A DNA stretch of 64,000 bases, taken from Temnopleurus reevesii (lineage: Eukaryota > Echinodermata > Echinoidea > Temnopleuroida > Temnopleuridae). How positions within the stretch are numbered: the stretch's first letter is position 1. Below are more model-generated notes on this DNA. The model was given only the letters and a program-made list of their open reading frames with translations. It ran no database searches and was not told where the DNA came from. The DNA is not shown here. The DNA lies in NCBI GenBank assembly GCA_036244855.1, contig BQKZ01000582.1, positions 27,274 to 91,273 of the forward strand, written 5' to 3'.

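Overview
The window is animal nuclear DNA: AT-rich, with long introns, many microsatellites, small inverted-repeat transposons and tRNA-derived repeats. It holds essentially one gene, on the + strand: a Notch receptor. Splicing 29 GT-AG exons (start codon at 4348, last visible exon ending at 63708) gives a continuous phase-consistent frame of 2026 codons, apart from one internal TGA. The protein runs signal peptide, 35 EGF-like repeats, three Lin12/Notch repeats, heterodimerisation domain, one transmembrane helix, RAM motif and the first ankyrin repeats. The remaining ankyrin repeats and the C-terminal tail lie beyond base 64000. The repeat order matches human and fly Notch almost one for one. 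The genome texture suggests an invertebrate deuterostome, most likely a sea urchin; this is inference, not proof.

Layout. 1-4347: upstream DNA with a roughly 400 bp polypyrimidine tract, then a CpG-richer stretch before the start codon. 4348-4444: signal-peptide exon. 4445-13898: intron 1. 13899-13980: small exon starting EGF1. 13981-45058: a 31 kb intron with paired MITE-like elements, minisatellites, a cluster of canonical Su(H)/CSL-type sites, and one unexplained coding-like minus-strand ORF near 34 kb. 45059-63708: 27 closely spaced exons for the rest of the ectodomain, the membrane segment and the start of the intracellular domain.

Main anomalies. (1) An in-frame TGA at 47948-47950 replaces the third cysteine codon of EGF8 (codon 331). 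It is either a sequence error, a null allele, or a site bypassed by skipping the symmetric exon 7. (2) Two introns carry decayed partial copies of an adjacent EGF exon (53991-54040 and about 56670-56776). (3) A tandem NAGNAG acceptor at 58949-58954 would change the cysteine spacing of the first Lin12/Notch repeat by one Gln. (4) One EGF repeat fewer than the canonical 36 is found, the missing one lying between the equivalents of vertebrate repeats 12 and 16.

No rRNA gene, CRISPR array, bacterial-type operon or intact autonomous transposon was seen. All coordinates come from hand reading of splice sites and reading frames; no database search was possible.
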